Source: Kineosporia succinea (lineage in GTDB: Bacteria; Actinomycetota; Actinomycetes; Actinomycetales; Kineosporiaceae). Taken from it: DNA of 64,000 nucleotides. Each line of letters opens with the position of its first letter. Within the stretch, counting starts at the first letter, position 1. The position numbers and the translations under genes were made by a program. The stretch spans positions 1,798,001-1,862,000 of the forward strand of contig NZ_JAUSQZ010000001.1 in the NCBI RefSeq assembly GCF_030811555.1. The letters are read 5' to 3'. Under the pieces are notes generated by a model that ran no database searches, was not told the DNA's origin, and saw only the letters and a program-made list of their open reading frames with translations. Positions 25,667 through 36,854 of the stretch are shown one piece after another.

Positions 25667-27312
25667 TGCCCAGCGCTTCCGACCACGTCGTCGAAATCGT
25701 CGTCTTCGTCCTCCTGTTCACCCTGGTGTCGGTGATGGGGTTCGTCGCCGCCCGCTGGCGACGCGCCGACTCGCTCGACCATCTCGACGAATGGGGGCTC
25801 GGCGGGCGCAATTTCGGCGCCTGGATCACCTGGTTCCTGCTCGGCGGCGACCTCTACACGGCCTACACCTTCGTGGCCGTGCCGGCTCTGGTGTTCTCGT
25901 CCGGGGCCATCGGCTTCTACGCCGTGCCCTACACGATCCTCATCTACCCGATGGCCTTCCTGGTGCTCACCCGGCTCTGGTCGGTGAGTTACCGACACGG
26001 GTACGTGACCCCGGCCGACTTCGTGCGCGGCCGATTCGGCTCACCCACCCTGGCACTGCTGGTCGCGATCACCGGCATCGTCGCCACCATGCCGTACATC
26101 GCGCTGCAGCTGGTCGGCATCGAGGCGGTGCTGAAGGTGATGGGCGTGCACGGGCACCTGCCGATCATCATCGCGTTCCTGATTCTGGCGCTCTACACCT
26201 ACAACTCGGGTCTGCGGGCGCCCGCCCTGATCGCGTTCGTGAAGGACACGCTGATCTACCTGGTGATCATCGTCGCCGTCATCGTGATCCCCTACAAGCT
26301 CGGCGGCTGGAGCGTCATCTTCGGCAGCGCCGAGGCGGCCCTGTCACAGCCGAACCCCAACACCGGCCTGCCGAGAGGCAGCACCCTGCTCAACGCCAAC
26401 AACCAGCTGCAGTACATCACCCTGGCCCTCGGCTCGGCCCTGGCGCTGTTCCTGTACCCGCACTCGCTCACCAGCGTGCTGGCGGCCAAGAACCGCGACA
26501 CGATCAAGAAGAACATGTCGGCCCTGCCGGCCTACAGCTTCCTGCTCGGGCTGATCGCGCTCCTGGGCTACATGGCCCTGGCCGCGGGCATCAAACCGGT
26601 CACCAGCGACGGCAAGGCCGACACCAACACGATCGTGCCGCAGCTGTTCGACCAGATGTTCCCGAGCTGGTTCACCGGCGTCGCGTTCGCCGCCATCGGT
26701 ATCGGCGCGCTGGTGCCGGCGGCGATCATGTCGATCGCCGCGGCCAACCTGTTCACCCGCAACGTCTACAAGGAGTACCTGCGCAAGGACGCGACGCCGA
26801 AGCAGGAGGCGTCGGTCAGCAAGATCACCTCGCTGGTGGTCAAGCTCGGGGCGGTCGCGGTGATCCTCTTCCTCGACCCGCAGTTCGCCATCGACCTGCA
26901 GCTGATCGGCGGAGTCCTGATCCTGCAGACGCTGCCGGCCGTGGCCCTCGGGGTGTACACCCGCTGGCTGCACCCGTGGGCCCTCAGCACCGGCCTGATC
27001 GCCGGGCTGGCCGTCGGGATCGGGATGCTCTACCAGATCCCCAACCCGAACAACGGCAAGGAGCACTTCGGCGGATCGGCCTACAAGCTGTCGCTGGCCG
27101 GTCTCGACAGCGACAAGCAGATCTATGTCGGATTCGTGGCGGTCCTGGCCAACCTGCTGGTCGCCGTCGTGCTCACCCTGGTTCTGCGGCAGGTGGGTGC
27201 ACCTGACACCCCGGACGCCACCCAGGCGGGTGACTACACGGTCGACCGGGCCCCCGCGACGCCCCCTCCGGCCGCCTCCGGGGAGGTCGGGCAGACCAGC
27301 AGCAGTGGGTGA
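25666..27312 (+). CDS. Sodium:solute symporter (MctP-like), 548 aa
   Basis: About thirteen membrane segments of the SSS family are seen, beginning near residue 8. The family's unwound first core helix reads ITWFLLGGDLYTAYTF. The pairing with DUF3311 is characteristic of monocarboxylate permeases such as MctP, which import lactate, pyruvate, acetate or similar acids with Na+ or H+. The ATG has GGAGG upstream and overlaps the preceding stop. The Pro/Ala-rich C-terminal tail is probably cytoplasmic. The substrate is inferred only from family. Confidence 0.9.
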   Translation: MPSASDHVVEIVVFVLLFTLVSVMGFVAARWRRADSLDHLDEWGLGGRNFGAWITWFLLGGDLYTAYTFVAVPALVFSSGAIGFYAVPYTILIYPMAFLVLTRLWSVSYRHGYVTPADFVRGRFGSPTLALLVAITGIVATMPYIALQLVGIEAVLKVMGVHGHLPIIIAFLILALYTYNSGLRAPALIAFVKDTLIYLVIIVAVIVIPYKLGGWSVIFGSAEAALSQPNPNTGLPRGSTLLNANNQLQYITLALGSALALFLYPHSLTSVLAAKNRDTIKKNMSALPAYSFLLGLIALLGYMALAAGIKPVTSDGKADTNTIVPQLFDQMFPSWFTGVAFAAIGIGALVPAAIMSIAAANLFTRNVYKEYLRKDATPKQEASVSKITSLVVKLGAVAVILFLDPQFAIDLQLIGGVLILQTLPAVALGVYTRWLHPWALSTGLIAGLAVGIGMLYQIPNPNNGKEHFGGSAYKLSLAGLDSDKQIYVGFVAVLANLLVAVVLTLVLRQVGAPDTPDATQAGDYTVDRAPATPPPAASGEVGQTSSSG

Positions 27313-27333
27313 CGAGACAAAGCAGCAGCACAC

Positions 27334-27372
27334 ACGCGGCCCCCGGGACAAGTCGGCTCCCGGGGGCCGCGT
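27334..27372 (+). terminator. Terminator of the symporter operon
   Basis: A perfect 15-bp GC-rich stem (27334-27348 with 27358-27372) and a 9-base loop. Confidence 0.85.
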
Positions 27373-27410
27373 TGTGCACGAAGGCCCCGGCCTCCGTAGA
27401 TTGGTGGGCG

Positions 27411-29231
<1,821 letters not shown>

Positions 29232-29242
29232 CAGACGCCGCC

Positions 29243-29279
29243 GGGCCCGGTCACCGACACACCGTCGGCGACCGGGCCC
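29243..29279. terminator. Bidirectional terminator, helicase / NUDIX
   Basis: A 10-bp stem, GGGCCCGGTC (29243-29252) with GACCGGGCCC (29270-29279), plus an inner CGAC/GTCG pairing, between convergent genes. Confidence 0.85.
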
Positions 29280-29296
29280 TGCGCGTTGTCAGATTC

Positions 29297-30061
29297 TCAG
29301 GGCCGGATCAGCACCACGCGCCCGTCCACGATCTCGAACCGCGGCAGCACCGTGGTGATCTCCCGGTCGGCGGCGAGCACCGACGCCACCGTGGCGTGCC
29401 CGGCCAGATCGGTCAGCGCGGCCCGGGTGGGTGCCATCAGCGTCAGGTCGCTCTCGAGGGCCCGGGCCGGGGTGATCCAGACCCGCCGGTCGGCCTCGGT
29501 GCCCACCTCGCGCGGCTGCGCGCCCGGCGGCAGCGCGGCGGCGAAGAACCAGGTGTCGTAACGACGCGGCTCCAGCTCCGGGGTGATCCAGTGCTGCAGC
29601 GGCGCGAGCAGGTCGGCCCGCAGGGTGAGCCGGTGCCGGGCGAACAGGGCCGCCAGCGAGAGACGCCCGGCCTCCAGGTCCGCGCGTTCCGGCTCGGTGG
29701 GCGAGCCGTCGCCCGAGGCGAGCAGAACCCCGGTCTCCTCGAAGGTCTCGCGCACGGCGGCCCTCACCAGGGTGGACGCGGTGGTCACGTCGGTGCCCAG
29801 CCTCCCCGCCCACACGTCCCCGGAGGGGCCCGTCCACGCGTCCCCGGGCACCGCGTCCGCCGCGTCGACCGAACCGCCGGGAAACACGTACATGCCGGCC
29901 GCGAACGCCATCTTCGGCACCCGCCGCAGCAGGTAGACCTCGATCCCCTCGGCCCCGTCCCGCAGCAGCGCCACCGTGGCCGCCGCCCGGGGCCGGACCG
30001 GCTCCAGCTCCCCCGCCAGCAACGAACGGGCCCGGCGCAGGAGTTCCTCGTCCGCGTGCAT
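29297..30061 (-). CDS. NUDIX hydrolase with split Nudix box, 254 aa
   Basis: The N-terminal strand (AAATVALLRDGAEGIEVYLLRR) and FPGGSVDAAD open a NUDIX fold. The helix RETFEETGVLL carries the metal-binding glutamates. Between these the standard Nudix box is interrupted by about 30 extra residues, as in NUDT19/NUDT7-like hydrolases that act on CoA derivatives; CoA-pyrophosphatase activity is a guess. It diverges from the SUFU gene with 67 bases between the starts. ATG30061 is chosen, because upstream codons are not protein-like. Confidence 0.85.
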   Translation of the reverse strand: MHADEELLRRARSLLAGELEPVRPRAAATVALLRDGAEGIEVYLLRRVPKMAFAAGMYVFPGGSVDAADAVPGDAWTGPSGDVWAGRLGTDVTTASTLVRAAVRETFEETGVLLASGDGSPTEPERADLEAGRLSLAALFARHRLTLRADLLAPLQHWITPELEPRRYDTWFFAAALPPGAQPREVGTEADRRVWITPARALESDLTLMAPTRAALTDLAGHATVASVLAADREITTVLPRFEIVDGRVVLIRP

Positions 30062-30128
30062 CCCAGCATGGTGGCACGCACGCCCGCCCCTCGGCCGGGA
30101 CGCCGGAGGCTCATGATGGAATGCGCCC

Positions 30129-30710
30129 GTGCCCGTCGTCACCGATCTCGTCCGTGCCCGGCTGACGGCGACGTTCCCCGGTCCCCAGGCCGCCGCGTCC
30201 GTCACCTTCCTCGGCACCACCGCGCTGACCGTGATCCGCTTCGGGCCGGACGCGTCCGGGCTGGTGCGCTACGCCACGGTCGGCGTGAGCGAGGCGCCGA
30301 TGCACCCACCGACCGCCAGCGTGGTCGACCCGGTGCTCGGCCCCCGCGCCGAACTGGTGCTGAGCCTGCGCCCCGGGCGTGACGAGGTGCTGCGCACGCT
30401 CGCCGTTCTCGCCGCCACCCCGCAGGTCGAGGGCCTGGTGCTGACCGCCGGGGCCACGATCGACCTGGGGCAGCCCCTGTGGCCCGGCGCCCGGCTCAGC
30501 GCCGTGCTGCTGGGCGAGGAGGCCGGGCTGGTGCCCGATCTCGAACTGCCCGACCCGATGGAGCCCGTGCGCTTCCACCCCGTGCTGCCGATGACCGCCG
30601 ACGAGGCCGCCCTGGCCCGGGCCCGCGGCGCGGCCCATCTGCGGCAGCTCTGGCTGGACGCCGGAACCGATCTGCGCGACCCGGACCGGGTGTCGGTGCT
30701 CACGAGATGA
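30129..30710 (+). CDS. Suppressor-of-fused (SUFU) domain protein, 193 aa
   Basis: The sequence matches bacterial SUFU-domain proteins: an N-terminal helix, then beta strands such as LTVIRFGPD, RYATVGVSEAPM and AELVLSLRPGRDEVLRTLAVLA, and a C-terminal part with LPMTADEAALARARGAAHL. No enzyme activity is known for the bacterial domain; it is often linked to toxin immunity or protein binding, but no toxin is seen here. GTG30129 has TGGAAT six bases upstream and no SD. Its stop overlaps the next gene (ATGA). Confidence 0.8.
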   Translation: MPVVTDLVRARLTATFPGPQAAASVTFLGTTALTVIRFGPDASGLVRYATVGVSEAPMHPPTASVVDPVLGPRAELVLSLRPGRDEVLRTLAVLAATPQVEGLVLTAGATIDLGQPLWPGARLSAVLLGEEAGLVPDLELPDPMEPVRFHPVLPMTADEAALARARGAAHLRQLWLDAGTDLRDPDRVSVLTR

Positions 30711-31489
30711 CCTTCGCCCTGCTCCTGCTCGCCGGGATCGGCGGCGGGCTGTCCGGCAGCATCGCCGGGCTGGCCTCCCTGGTCAGCTACCCCGCGCTGC
30801 TGGCCACCGGCATCTCCCCGATCAGCGCCAACGTCACCAACACGGTGGCCCTGATCGCGTCCGGCGCCGGCACCCTGGCCGGCTCCCGGCCGGAGCTGCG
30901 CGGGCAGGGCACGCTGGTGCGAAAGCTGTTGCTGTGGGCCGTTCCCGGCGGCGTCGTGGGCAGCGTGCTGCTCCTGCTGACTCCCTCGGACTCGTTCGAG
31001 AAGGTGGTGCCGGTCCTGATCGGCGGGGCGGCCCTGGCCGTGCTGTTCCGCCGGCGTACCCAGGAGCTCCCGGCCGACGAGATCCCGCACACGGCCGCCG
31101 ACGTCGCCGCCGACCCACCCCCGGTCGGGACGCCGAAGGCGCTGCTGGTGGGCTCTTTCGCGGTCGGGGTCTACGGAGGCTACTTCGGGGCCGCCGCCGG
31201 GGTGATGATCCTGGCCCTGGTTCTCGGCCTGACCAGCCTCAGCCTGCCGCGGGCCAGCGCCGTGCGCACCGCGGTGCTGACCGGCGCGAACGCCGTCGCC
31301 GCCCTGTATTTCGCGATCTTCGGCCCGGTGAACTGGCTCTACTGCCTGCCGCTGGCCGTGGGCTTCCTGGTCGGCGGGCGCATCGGCCCGCTCGTCGTGC
31401 GCCACGCCCCGGCCGGGCCGCTGCGGGTGCTCATCGCCCTGGCCGGACTCGGCCTGGCGGTGCATCTGGCCGTCGAGGCCTACCTCTGA
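30707..31489 (+). CDS. TauE/SafE-family anion exporter (TSUP), 260 aa
   Basis: Seven to eight hydrophobic segments are present, with the repeated family motif: GGLSGSIAGLASLVSYPALL in the first half and GGYFGAAAGVMILALVLG in the second. TSUP proteins move sulfite, sulfoacetate or other organosulfur anions across the membrane. The ATG overlaps the SUFU-domain stop, giving an unusual two-gene operon. The substrate cannot be assigned; no sulfur-metabolism gene is adjacent. Confidence 0.88.
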   Translation: MTFALLLLAGIGGGLSGSIAGLASLVSYPALLATGISPISANVTNTVALIASGAGTLAGSRPELRGQGTLVRKLLLWAVPGGVVGSVLLLLTPSDSFEKVVPVLIGGAALAVLFRRRTQELPADEIPHTAADVAADPPPVGTPKALLVGSFAVGVYGGYFGAAAGVMILALVLGLTSLSLPRASAVRTAVLTGANAVAALYFAIFGPVNWLYCLPLAVGFLVGGRIGPLVVRHAPAGPLRVLIALAGLGLAVHLAVEAYL

Positions 31490-31509
31490 CGGTTCTCGAA
31501 CGCAAGGAC

Positions 31510-31543
31510 GGCACCTCGGGCGACCCGGACCGCCCGAGGTGCC
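31510..31543. terminator. Bidirectional terminator, TauE/SafE / ABC operon
   Basis: A perfect 13-bp stem, GGCACCTCGGGCG (31510-31522) with 31531-31543, between convergent transcripts. Confidence 0.88.
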
Positions 31544-31556
31544 ACCACGTCCACCG

Positions 31557-32642
31557 TCAACCCGCGACGACCAGCACCGGGTCGGGCCGGAAGGCCACCC
31601 GGGCCGTGCTGCCCGCCCCGAAACCACTGGCCTGCGAGGTCGGTAGCTGGGCGAGAACCGTTCCGTGCGGCCCCAGGTCGACGGTGATCCGGCTGACCGC
31701 ACCGAGGAACGACGTGGCCACGACCGACCCGATCAGCGGACCGGCCGAGCCGTCGGTCACCGGCAGCAGGTCCACCGCCTCGGGACGCACCAGCGCCACC
31801 CCGGCGCCGCTCACCGAGCCCGGGATGGCCGGCAGCGATGCCCCGAGAATGTCCACACCGGAACCGTTCACGGTCGCCGGCAGCCGGTTGGACAGGCCCA
31901 CGAACTCGGCCACGAACGGCGTCGCCGGGCGGCTGTAGACCTCGGTCGGTGCCGCCAGCTGCTCCAGCCGGCCCGCGTTCATCACGCCGACCCGGTCGGC
32001 GACGGCGAGCGCCTCCTCCTGGTCGTGGGTGACGAACAGCGTGGTGATGCCGACCTCGAGCTGCACGCGCCGGATCTCGTCGCGCAGGTTCGCGCGCACC
32101 TTCGCGTCGAGGGCGGACAGCGGCTCGTCGAGCAGCAGCACGGTCGGGCGGATCGCCAGGGCACGGGCCAGGGCGACGCGCTGCTGCTGGCCGCCGGACA
32201 TCTGGTGCGCGTACCGGTCGGCCTGGGCGGAGAGCCCGACCAGCTCGAGCATCTCGCCCGCGCGGCGGTTGCGCTCGGTCTCGCCGACCTTGCGCAGCCG
32301 CAGCCCGAAGGCCACGTTCTGGCGCGCGGTCATGTGCGGGAAGAGCGAGTAGGCCTGGAACACCATGCCCATGTCGCGCTTGTTGGTGGGCAGACCGGTG
32401 ACGTCCTTGCCACCGACCACCACGCGTCCGCCGTCGGCGTCCTCGAGGCCGGCGAGAAGCCGCAGTGCGGTGGTCTTCCCGCAGCCGGAGGGGCCGAGCA
32501 GGGCGATGAACTCGCCCGGGTTCATGGTGAGGTCGAGGCCGTCGAGGGCGGTCACGGAGCCGTACTGGCGGCGCAGCCCCTCGAGCCGGACCTCGACGCC
32601 CGCCCGGGCGGTCTCCTGGGGCGGGGCAACGGTTTCGGTCAC
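31557..32642 (-). CDS. ABC transporter ATP-binding protein (FbpC/PotA type), 361 aa
   Basis: Walker A (GPSGCGKTT), signature (MSGGQQQRVALA), Walker B (LLLDEPLSALD) and the H-loop (THDQEEA) are all intact. The C-terminal TOBE-like domain (about 275-360) fits importers for iron, polyamines, thiamine or phosphonates. GTG32642 is preferred over an upstream GTG because GAGGAG lies at normal distance and the permease stop is one base before. It is the last gene of a four-gene importer operon. Confidence 0.93.
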   Translation of the reverse strand: MTETVAPPQETARAGVEVRLEGLRRQYGSVTALDGLDLTMNPGEFIALLGPSGCGKTTALRLLAGLEDADGGRVVVGGKDVTGLPTNKRDMGMVFQAYSLFPHMTARQNVAFGLRLRKVGETERNRRAGEMLELVGLSAQADRYAHQMSGGQQQRVALARALAIRPTVLLLDEPLSALDAKVRANLRDEIRRVQLEVGITTLFVTHDQEEALAVADRVGVMNAGRLEQLAAPTEVYSRPATPFVAEFVGLSNRLPATVNGSGVDILGASLPAIPGSVSGAGVALVRPEAVDLLPVTDGSAGPLIGSVVATSFLGAVSRITVDLGPHGTVLAQLPTSQASGFGAGSTARVAFRPDPVLVVAG

Positions 32643-32643
32643 T

Positions 32644-33528
32644 TCACTTCTCCTCAGCAGCCGGAGCACCGACGCGCGCCGGGCGGCGCCGGCCGATGAA
32701 CGACAGCGCGAACAGCAGCACGAAAACGAACATCAGGCAGGCCGCGGCCAGGGCGACGGAGACCCCGACGCTGGCCTGGGCCTGCAGGTTGATCGCCACC
32801 TGCAGGTTGTTGTAGTTGAGCAGCGAGGCGACGGTGAACTCGCCGAGCACCAGCGCGACCGACAGCAGCGAGGCGTTGAGCACCGCGGAGATGACGTTGG
32901 GCAGGATCACCCGCACCATCACGGTGAACCAGCTCGCCCCCAGGCTGCGGGCCGCCTCGCTCAGCGTGCGCACGTCGATGGCCTGCAGACCGGCGTCGAG
33001 CGACCGGTACATGAAGGGCATGACCAGCACGACGTAGGCGAAAGCCAGCACCAGCGGCGAGGAGTCGTAGGCGGACGGGGTGAAGTACGCGATCCACAGG
33101 TAGATCGGGCCGAGGCCGACCACCAGCACCAGCGCCGGGATGGTCAGCGGCAGCAGGCAGAGGAACTCCACCAGACGCTGCATCTTCGGCAGCCGCAGCC
33201 GCACCCAGACCATGGTCGGCACCAGCAGGGCCAGCGCCACCACCGAGGTGATCAGGGCCAGCAGCAGCGAGTCGCGCAGGGCCTTGAGCAGGTCGGGGTT
33301 GTCACCGATCGCCTTCCAGTAGTCCAGCGTGCGGGCGCCGTAGAGATCACCGGCCCGGGTGCTGAACTCGAGCAGGGCCAGCAGGGGTACCGCGAAGAAC
33401 AGGCCGAACGGGATCAGCAGCAGCGAGCGCAGCAGACGCGCCCGGCGGGCCGAACGGGCCCGCAGGCCACCGGGACGCTGCTCCCGACGCTCCGGGGTCT
33501 TCGTGAGTTCACTCGTCACTGCAGCCAT
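32644..33528 (-). CDS. ABC transporter permease, 294 aa
   Basis: This permease has six membrane segments and the EAA-type loop EAARSLGASWFTVMVRVILP (about 205-224), matching the PotC/FbpB second permease. AAGGAG six bases before ATG33528 sets the start. The gene overlaps the preceding permease gene by 13 bases and lies one base from the ATPase gene. With the first permease it forms a heterodimeric channel. Confidence 0.92.
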   Translation of the reverse strand: MAAVTSELTKTPERREQRPGGLRARSARRARLLRSLLLIPFGLFFAVPLLALLEFSTRAGDLYGARTLDYWKAIGDNPDLLKALRDSLLLALITSVVALALLVPTMVWVRLRLPKMQRLVEFLCLLPLTIPALVLVVGLGPIYLWIAYFTPSAYDSSPLVLAFAYVVLVMPFMYRSLDAGLQAIDVRTLSEAARSLGASWFTVMVRVILPNVISAVLNASLLSVALVLGEFTVASLLNYNNLQVAINLQAQASVGVSVALAAACLMFVFVLLFALSFIGRRRPARVGAPAAEEK

Positions 33529-34409
33529 TTCGAGCTCCTTCGCTGCATCCACGAGTAGAGCGCCATCGCCACGGCCACCACGACCACCATGCCGAGGGCG
33601 AGGGCCTTGGCCACGTTCTCCTGGCCGAGCACCGTCTCACTGGTCATCGCCGCGCGGATCTGCAGCGGGATGATGATGCCGCCCTGGCTGATCAGCGCCG
33701 CGGCGGTGGCGTAGGCGGCGAACGCGTTGGCGAACAGCAGCAGGAACGCCCCCAGGAACGGCGGGGTGAGCAGCGGGAAGGCGACGTGCCGCCAGTAGGC
33801 CCAGCCGCTTCCGCCGAGGCTCTCGGTGGCCTCGCGCCACTGCGGTTTCACGCCGTCGAGCGCGGGCAGGAAGACCAGGACCATCAGCGGCACCTGGAAG
33901 TACAGGTAGACGACCATCAGGCCGGACAGCTCGTAGAGCCACCCGCCGGAGGCGTTCACCCCGACGTCGCGCAGCAGCAGGGTGACGACACCCTGGTTGC
34001 CGACGCTCACCATGAAGGCCATCGCGAGGGTCACGCCGCCGAACTGGGCGAGCACACCGGCGGCAGCGGTCACCGTGCGGCGCACGATGCCGTCGGCCGG
34101 GCCCTGCACCACGATGTAGGCCAGCACGGCGCCGAGCACCGCGCCGATCGCGGCGGTGGCGAACGAGAGCTGGATGCTGCGCCAGAACGCGGTGAGCACG
34201 TAGCTCTCGCCCAGCGCGCGGACGTTGGCGAGGGTCGGCTGCCCCTCCGGGGTGCCGAACGCCTGAATCACCACCAGGGCGGTGGGCAGGAGCAGGAAGA
34301 GACCGACGTAGGCCAGGAAGGGCACCACGCCGATCCAGCTGAGCGGCACCCGCCGGCCGGCCCGGGGGGACCGGCCGGCGGGGTCAGCGTCGACGGACAC
34401 GGAGGTCAC
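33516..34409 (-). CDS. ABC transporter permease, 297 aa
   Basis: This is the first permease of the operon, with six membrane segments starting near residue 24. Its coupling loop reads EATESLGGSGWAYWRHVAFP (about 194-213). GTG34409 lies four bases after the stop of the binding-protein gene. The PotB-like arrangement supports an importer of the iron/polyamine/thiamine class rather than a sugar transporter. Confidence 0.92.
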   Translation of the reverse strand: MTSVSVDADPAGRSPRAGRRVPLSWIGVVPFLAYVGLFLLLPTALVVIQAFGTPEGQPTLANVRALGESYVLTAFWRSIQLSFATAAIGAVLGAVLAYIVVQGPADGIVRRTVTAAAGVLAQFGGVTLAMAFMVSVGNQGVVTLLLRDVGVNASGGWLYELSGLMVVYLYFQVPLMVLVFLPALDGVKPQWREATESLGGSGWAYWRHVAFPLLTPPFLGAFLLLFANAFAAYATAAALISQGGIIIPLQIRAAMTSETVLGQENVAKALALGMVVVVAVAMALYSWMQRRSSKWLQ

Positions 34410-34413
34410 GGCG

Positions 34414-35544
34414 TCAGCCGATCGCCTTCGCCCAGTTCTCGGTCAGGAACTTCGTGGCGGTCGCGGTCTGATCCGTGGTCAGGAACACCGCTTCGCCACT
34501 GACCTCGGGCAGCTTCGCCGCGAGGTCCGCGTCGATGGTGCCGGCCGTGGTCATGGCCTCCATGCGCACCGGACGGGCGCCACCCTTGAGCCACAGGTTC
34601 TGGCCCTCGTCGGAGAACAGGAACTCCTGCCACAGGCGGGCGGCCGCCGGGTGCGGGGCGTCCTTGCTGATGGCCTGGTTGTAGTAGCTGCCCAGGACGA
34701 CGCCCTCGGGCACCACGACCTTCCAGTTCTTGTTCTCGGAGGTCTGCGCGGCGTTCAGGTAGTCCCAGTCGAAGACGACCGGGGTCTCGCCGGTCTTGAT
34801 GGTCGCCGGGGAGGCCTGCACGGGGACGAAGTTGCCGGCCTTCTTGAGCTCGGTGAAGAAGTCGACACCCTTGCTGATGTCGTCGGCCGAGCCGCCGTTG
34901 CCCAGCGACGCCATCGCGACACCGGCGAACGCGGCACCGGCCTGCGTCGGGTCACCGTTGAGGGCGACCGAGTTCTTGAAGTCCGAGCCGAGCAGGTCCT
35001 TCAGCGCCGAGACGCCGTTGAACTTCGACGAGTCGTAGCCGATCGACATGTAGCCGCCGTAGTCGTTGACCCAGAGGCCGGTCTGCTCCTTCTGGCTGTC
35101 CGGGATGTCTTCCCAGGTCGCGACCTTGTAGGGCGCGTACAGCGCGGTGTTGGCCAGCGTGACGGCGCCGCCCATGTCCAGCACGTCCGGGGCCGAGCTG
35201 CGGCCCTTCTCGGTCTTGACCGCGTTGATCTCGTCCTGACTGGCCGCGTCGGGCTTCGCCGAGTTGATCTTGACGCCGTACTTCGCAGTGAAGGCCGACT
35301 TGAGCTCGCCGTAGTTGGCCCAGTCGTCGGGCAGGGCGATGACGTTGAGCTCGCCCTCCTTCTTGGCCGCCTCGACCAGGGCGTCCATCCCCCCGAACTC
35401 CTCGGCGGAGGTGGCGGAGGAGGCGCTGACGCCGTCCGCACCGGTGGAGCTGCTGTCGTCGTCACTCGGCGGCGCGCAGGCGGCCAGGGCCACGATTGCG
35501 CCCACCGCCACACTCGCGCCGACTCCGCGCATGACCTTCTTCAC
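34414..35544 (-). CDS. ABC transporter substrate-binding lipoprotein, 376 aa
   Basis: A lipoprotein signal with lipobox VALAAC (Cys23) is followed by an Asp/Ser-rich tether. The mature protein is a type II periplasmic-binding fold: AAKKEGELNVIALPDDWANY at the start, VVFDWDYLNA in the middle and a long C-terminal helix. It resembles the PotD/FbpA/ThiB group. The ligand is not clear: the Tyr pairs that bind Fe3+ in FbpA cannot be confirmed by eye. GAGGAG precedes GTG35544. The 284 bases upstream show no clear promoter or gene. Confidence 0.9.
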   Translation of the reverse strand: MKKVMRGVGASVAVGAIVALAACAPPSDDDSSSTGADGVSASSATSAEEFGGMDALVEAAKKEGELNVIALPDDWANYGELKSAFTAKYGVKINSAKPDAASQDEINAVKTEKGRSSAPDVLDMGGAVTLANTALYAPYKVATWEDIPDSQKEQTGLWVNDYGGYMSIGYDSSKFNGVSALKDLLGSDFKNSVALNGDPTQAGAAFAGVAMASLGNGGSADDISKGVDFFTELKKAGNFVPVQASPATIKTGETPVVFDWDYLNAAQTSENKNWKVVVPEGVVLGSYYNQAISKDAPHPAAARLWQEFLFSDEGQNLWLKGGARPVRMEAMTTAGTIDADLAAKLPEVSGEAVFLTTDQTATATKFLTENWAKAIG

Positions 35545-35828
35545 GAGTTTCTTGCCTCCTCAGGCACTTTTGCCCCCGCGTAGTTGAACGCTGAACACAG
35601 TGACACGTTCGTTGGACGACAACCGGGGTGACGGAGCGGCGGATGGCTGACCGGATGGTAAACGGGCAAGGAATCTCCCGTCATGATCCGGACAACCTGG
35701 GCAACACACCGAGACCAACTTGTGACTAACAGCGATCGGGGCGACAGCTGCGTCGTGGTTCCTCACCGAATGTAGGCGAGCCGGGGGATTCCGGCCGCTT
35801 CCTTCCGGACGACCTCGGTGAAGGGATG

Positions 35829-36800
35829 CTATGCGTGCCCGGCCACGGCCCTCGGGGTGTACGGCGATTCGAGCTGCTCCACCTCGTCGTCGGTCAGCCG
35901 CAGGTCCAGCGCGGCGAGCGCGTCGGTCAGGTGGTGGGCCTTCGTGGCGCCGATGATCGGAGCGGTCACCACCGGGTTGCGGGCCACCCAGGCGAGGGCC
36001 ACCTGCGCGCGGGAGACGCCCCGCGCGTCCGCCACCCGGGCCACCGCCTCGACGATCTGCCGGTCGCTGTCGAGGTAGAGCGTCTGGCCGACGGCGTCGG
36101 TCTCCTGCCGCGGGCTGGCCGCGTCCCAGTCGCGGGTCAGGCGTCCGCGGGCCATCGGGCTCCACGGGATCACCCCGACGCCCTGGTCGGCGCAGAACGG
36201 CAGCATCTCCCGCTCCTCCTCCCGGTAGAGCAGGTTGTAGTGCGGCTGCATGCTGGTGAACCGCGTCCACCCACCCAGGTCGGCGGTGTACTGCGCCTGG
36301 GCGAACTGCCAGGCGTGCATCGAGGAAGCGCCGATGTAGCGGGCCTTCCCGGCCTTCACCACGTCGTGCAGCGCCTCCATCGTCTCCTCGATCGGCGTCT
36401 CGTAGTCCCACCGGTGAATCTGGTAGAGGTCGACGTAGTCGGTGCCCAGACGGCGCAGGCTGTTGTCGATCTCGGCCAGGATCGCCTTGCGGGACAGGCC
36501 ACGGCCGTTCGGCCGGTCGCTCATCGGGTAGAAGACCTTGGTGGCGATGACCACCTCGTCGCGGCGCGCGAGCTCGGCCAGCGCCCGGCCGACGATTTCC
36601 TCGCTGGTGCCGTCCGAGTACATGTTGGCGGTGTCGAAGAAGGTGATCCCCGCCTCCAGCGCGGCCTTCAGGAAGGGCCGGCTGCTCTCCTCGTCGAGGG
36701 TCCAGGGGTGGGTGCCGCGGGCGGGCTCCCCGTAGCTCATGCAGCCCAGCGCCAGGCGCGAGACCTCCAGACCGGTGGAACCGAGCTTGACGTAGTCCAT
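35829..36800 (-). CDS. Aldo/keto reductase, 323 aa
   Basis: The (beta/alpha)8 reductase carries the catalytic tetrad: Asp and Tyr in [11 protein letters not shown], Lys in VVIATKVFY and His in YQIHRWDYE. The NADPH-binding end reads [18 protein letters not shown]. It is closest to the YhdN/Tas-like group, with an unknown carbonyl substrate. ATG36800 has TAGGTT seven bases upstream and no SD, suggesting a leaderless mRNA. The same frame continues far upstream as antisense of the MFS gene, which is rejected. It diverges from that MFS gene across 54 bases. Confidence 0.94.
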   Translation of the reverse strand: MDYVKLGSTGLEVSRLALGCMSYGEPARGTHPWTLDEESSRPFLKAALEAGITFFDTANMYSDGTSEEIVGRALAELARRDEVVIATKVFYPMSDRPNGRGLSRKAILAEIDNSLRRLGTDYVDLYQIHRWDYETPIEETMEALHDVVKAGKARYIGASSMHAWQFAQAQYTADLGGWTRFTSMQPHYNLLYREEEREMLPFCADQGVGVIPWSPMARGRLTRDWDAASPRQETDAVGQTLYLDSDRQIVEAVARVADARGVSRAQVALAWVARNPVVTAPIIGATKAHHLTDALAALDLRLTDDEVEQLESPYTPRAVAGHA

Positions 36801-36854
36801 GCCGGACAACCTAAACCTCGACGGTCCGTGACGATTTCGGGCAGTCTCAGTGAC

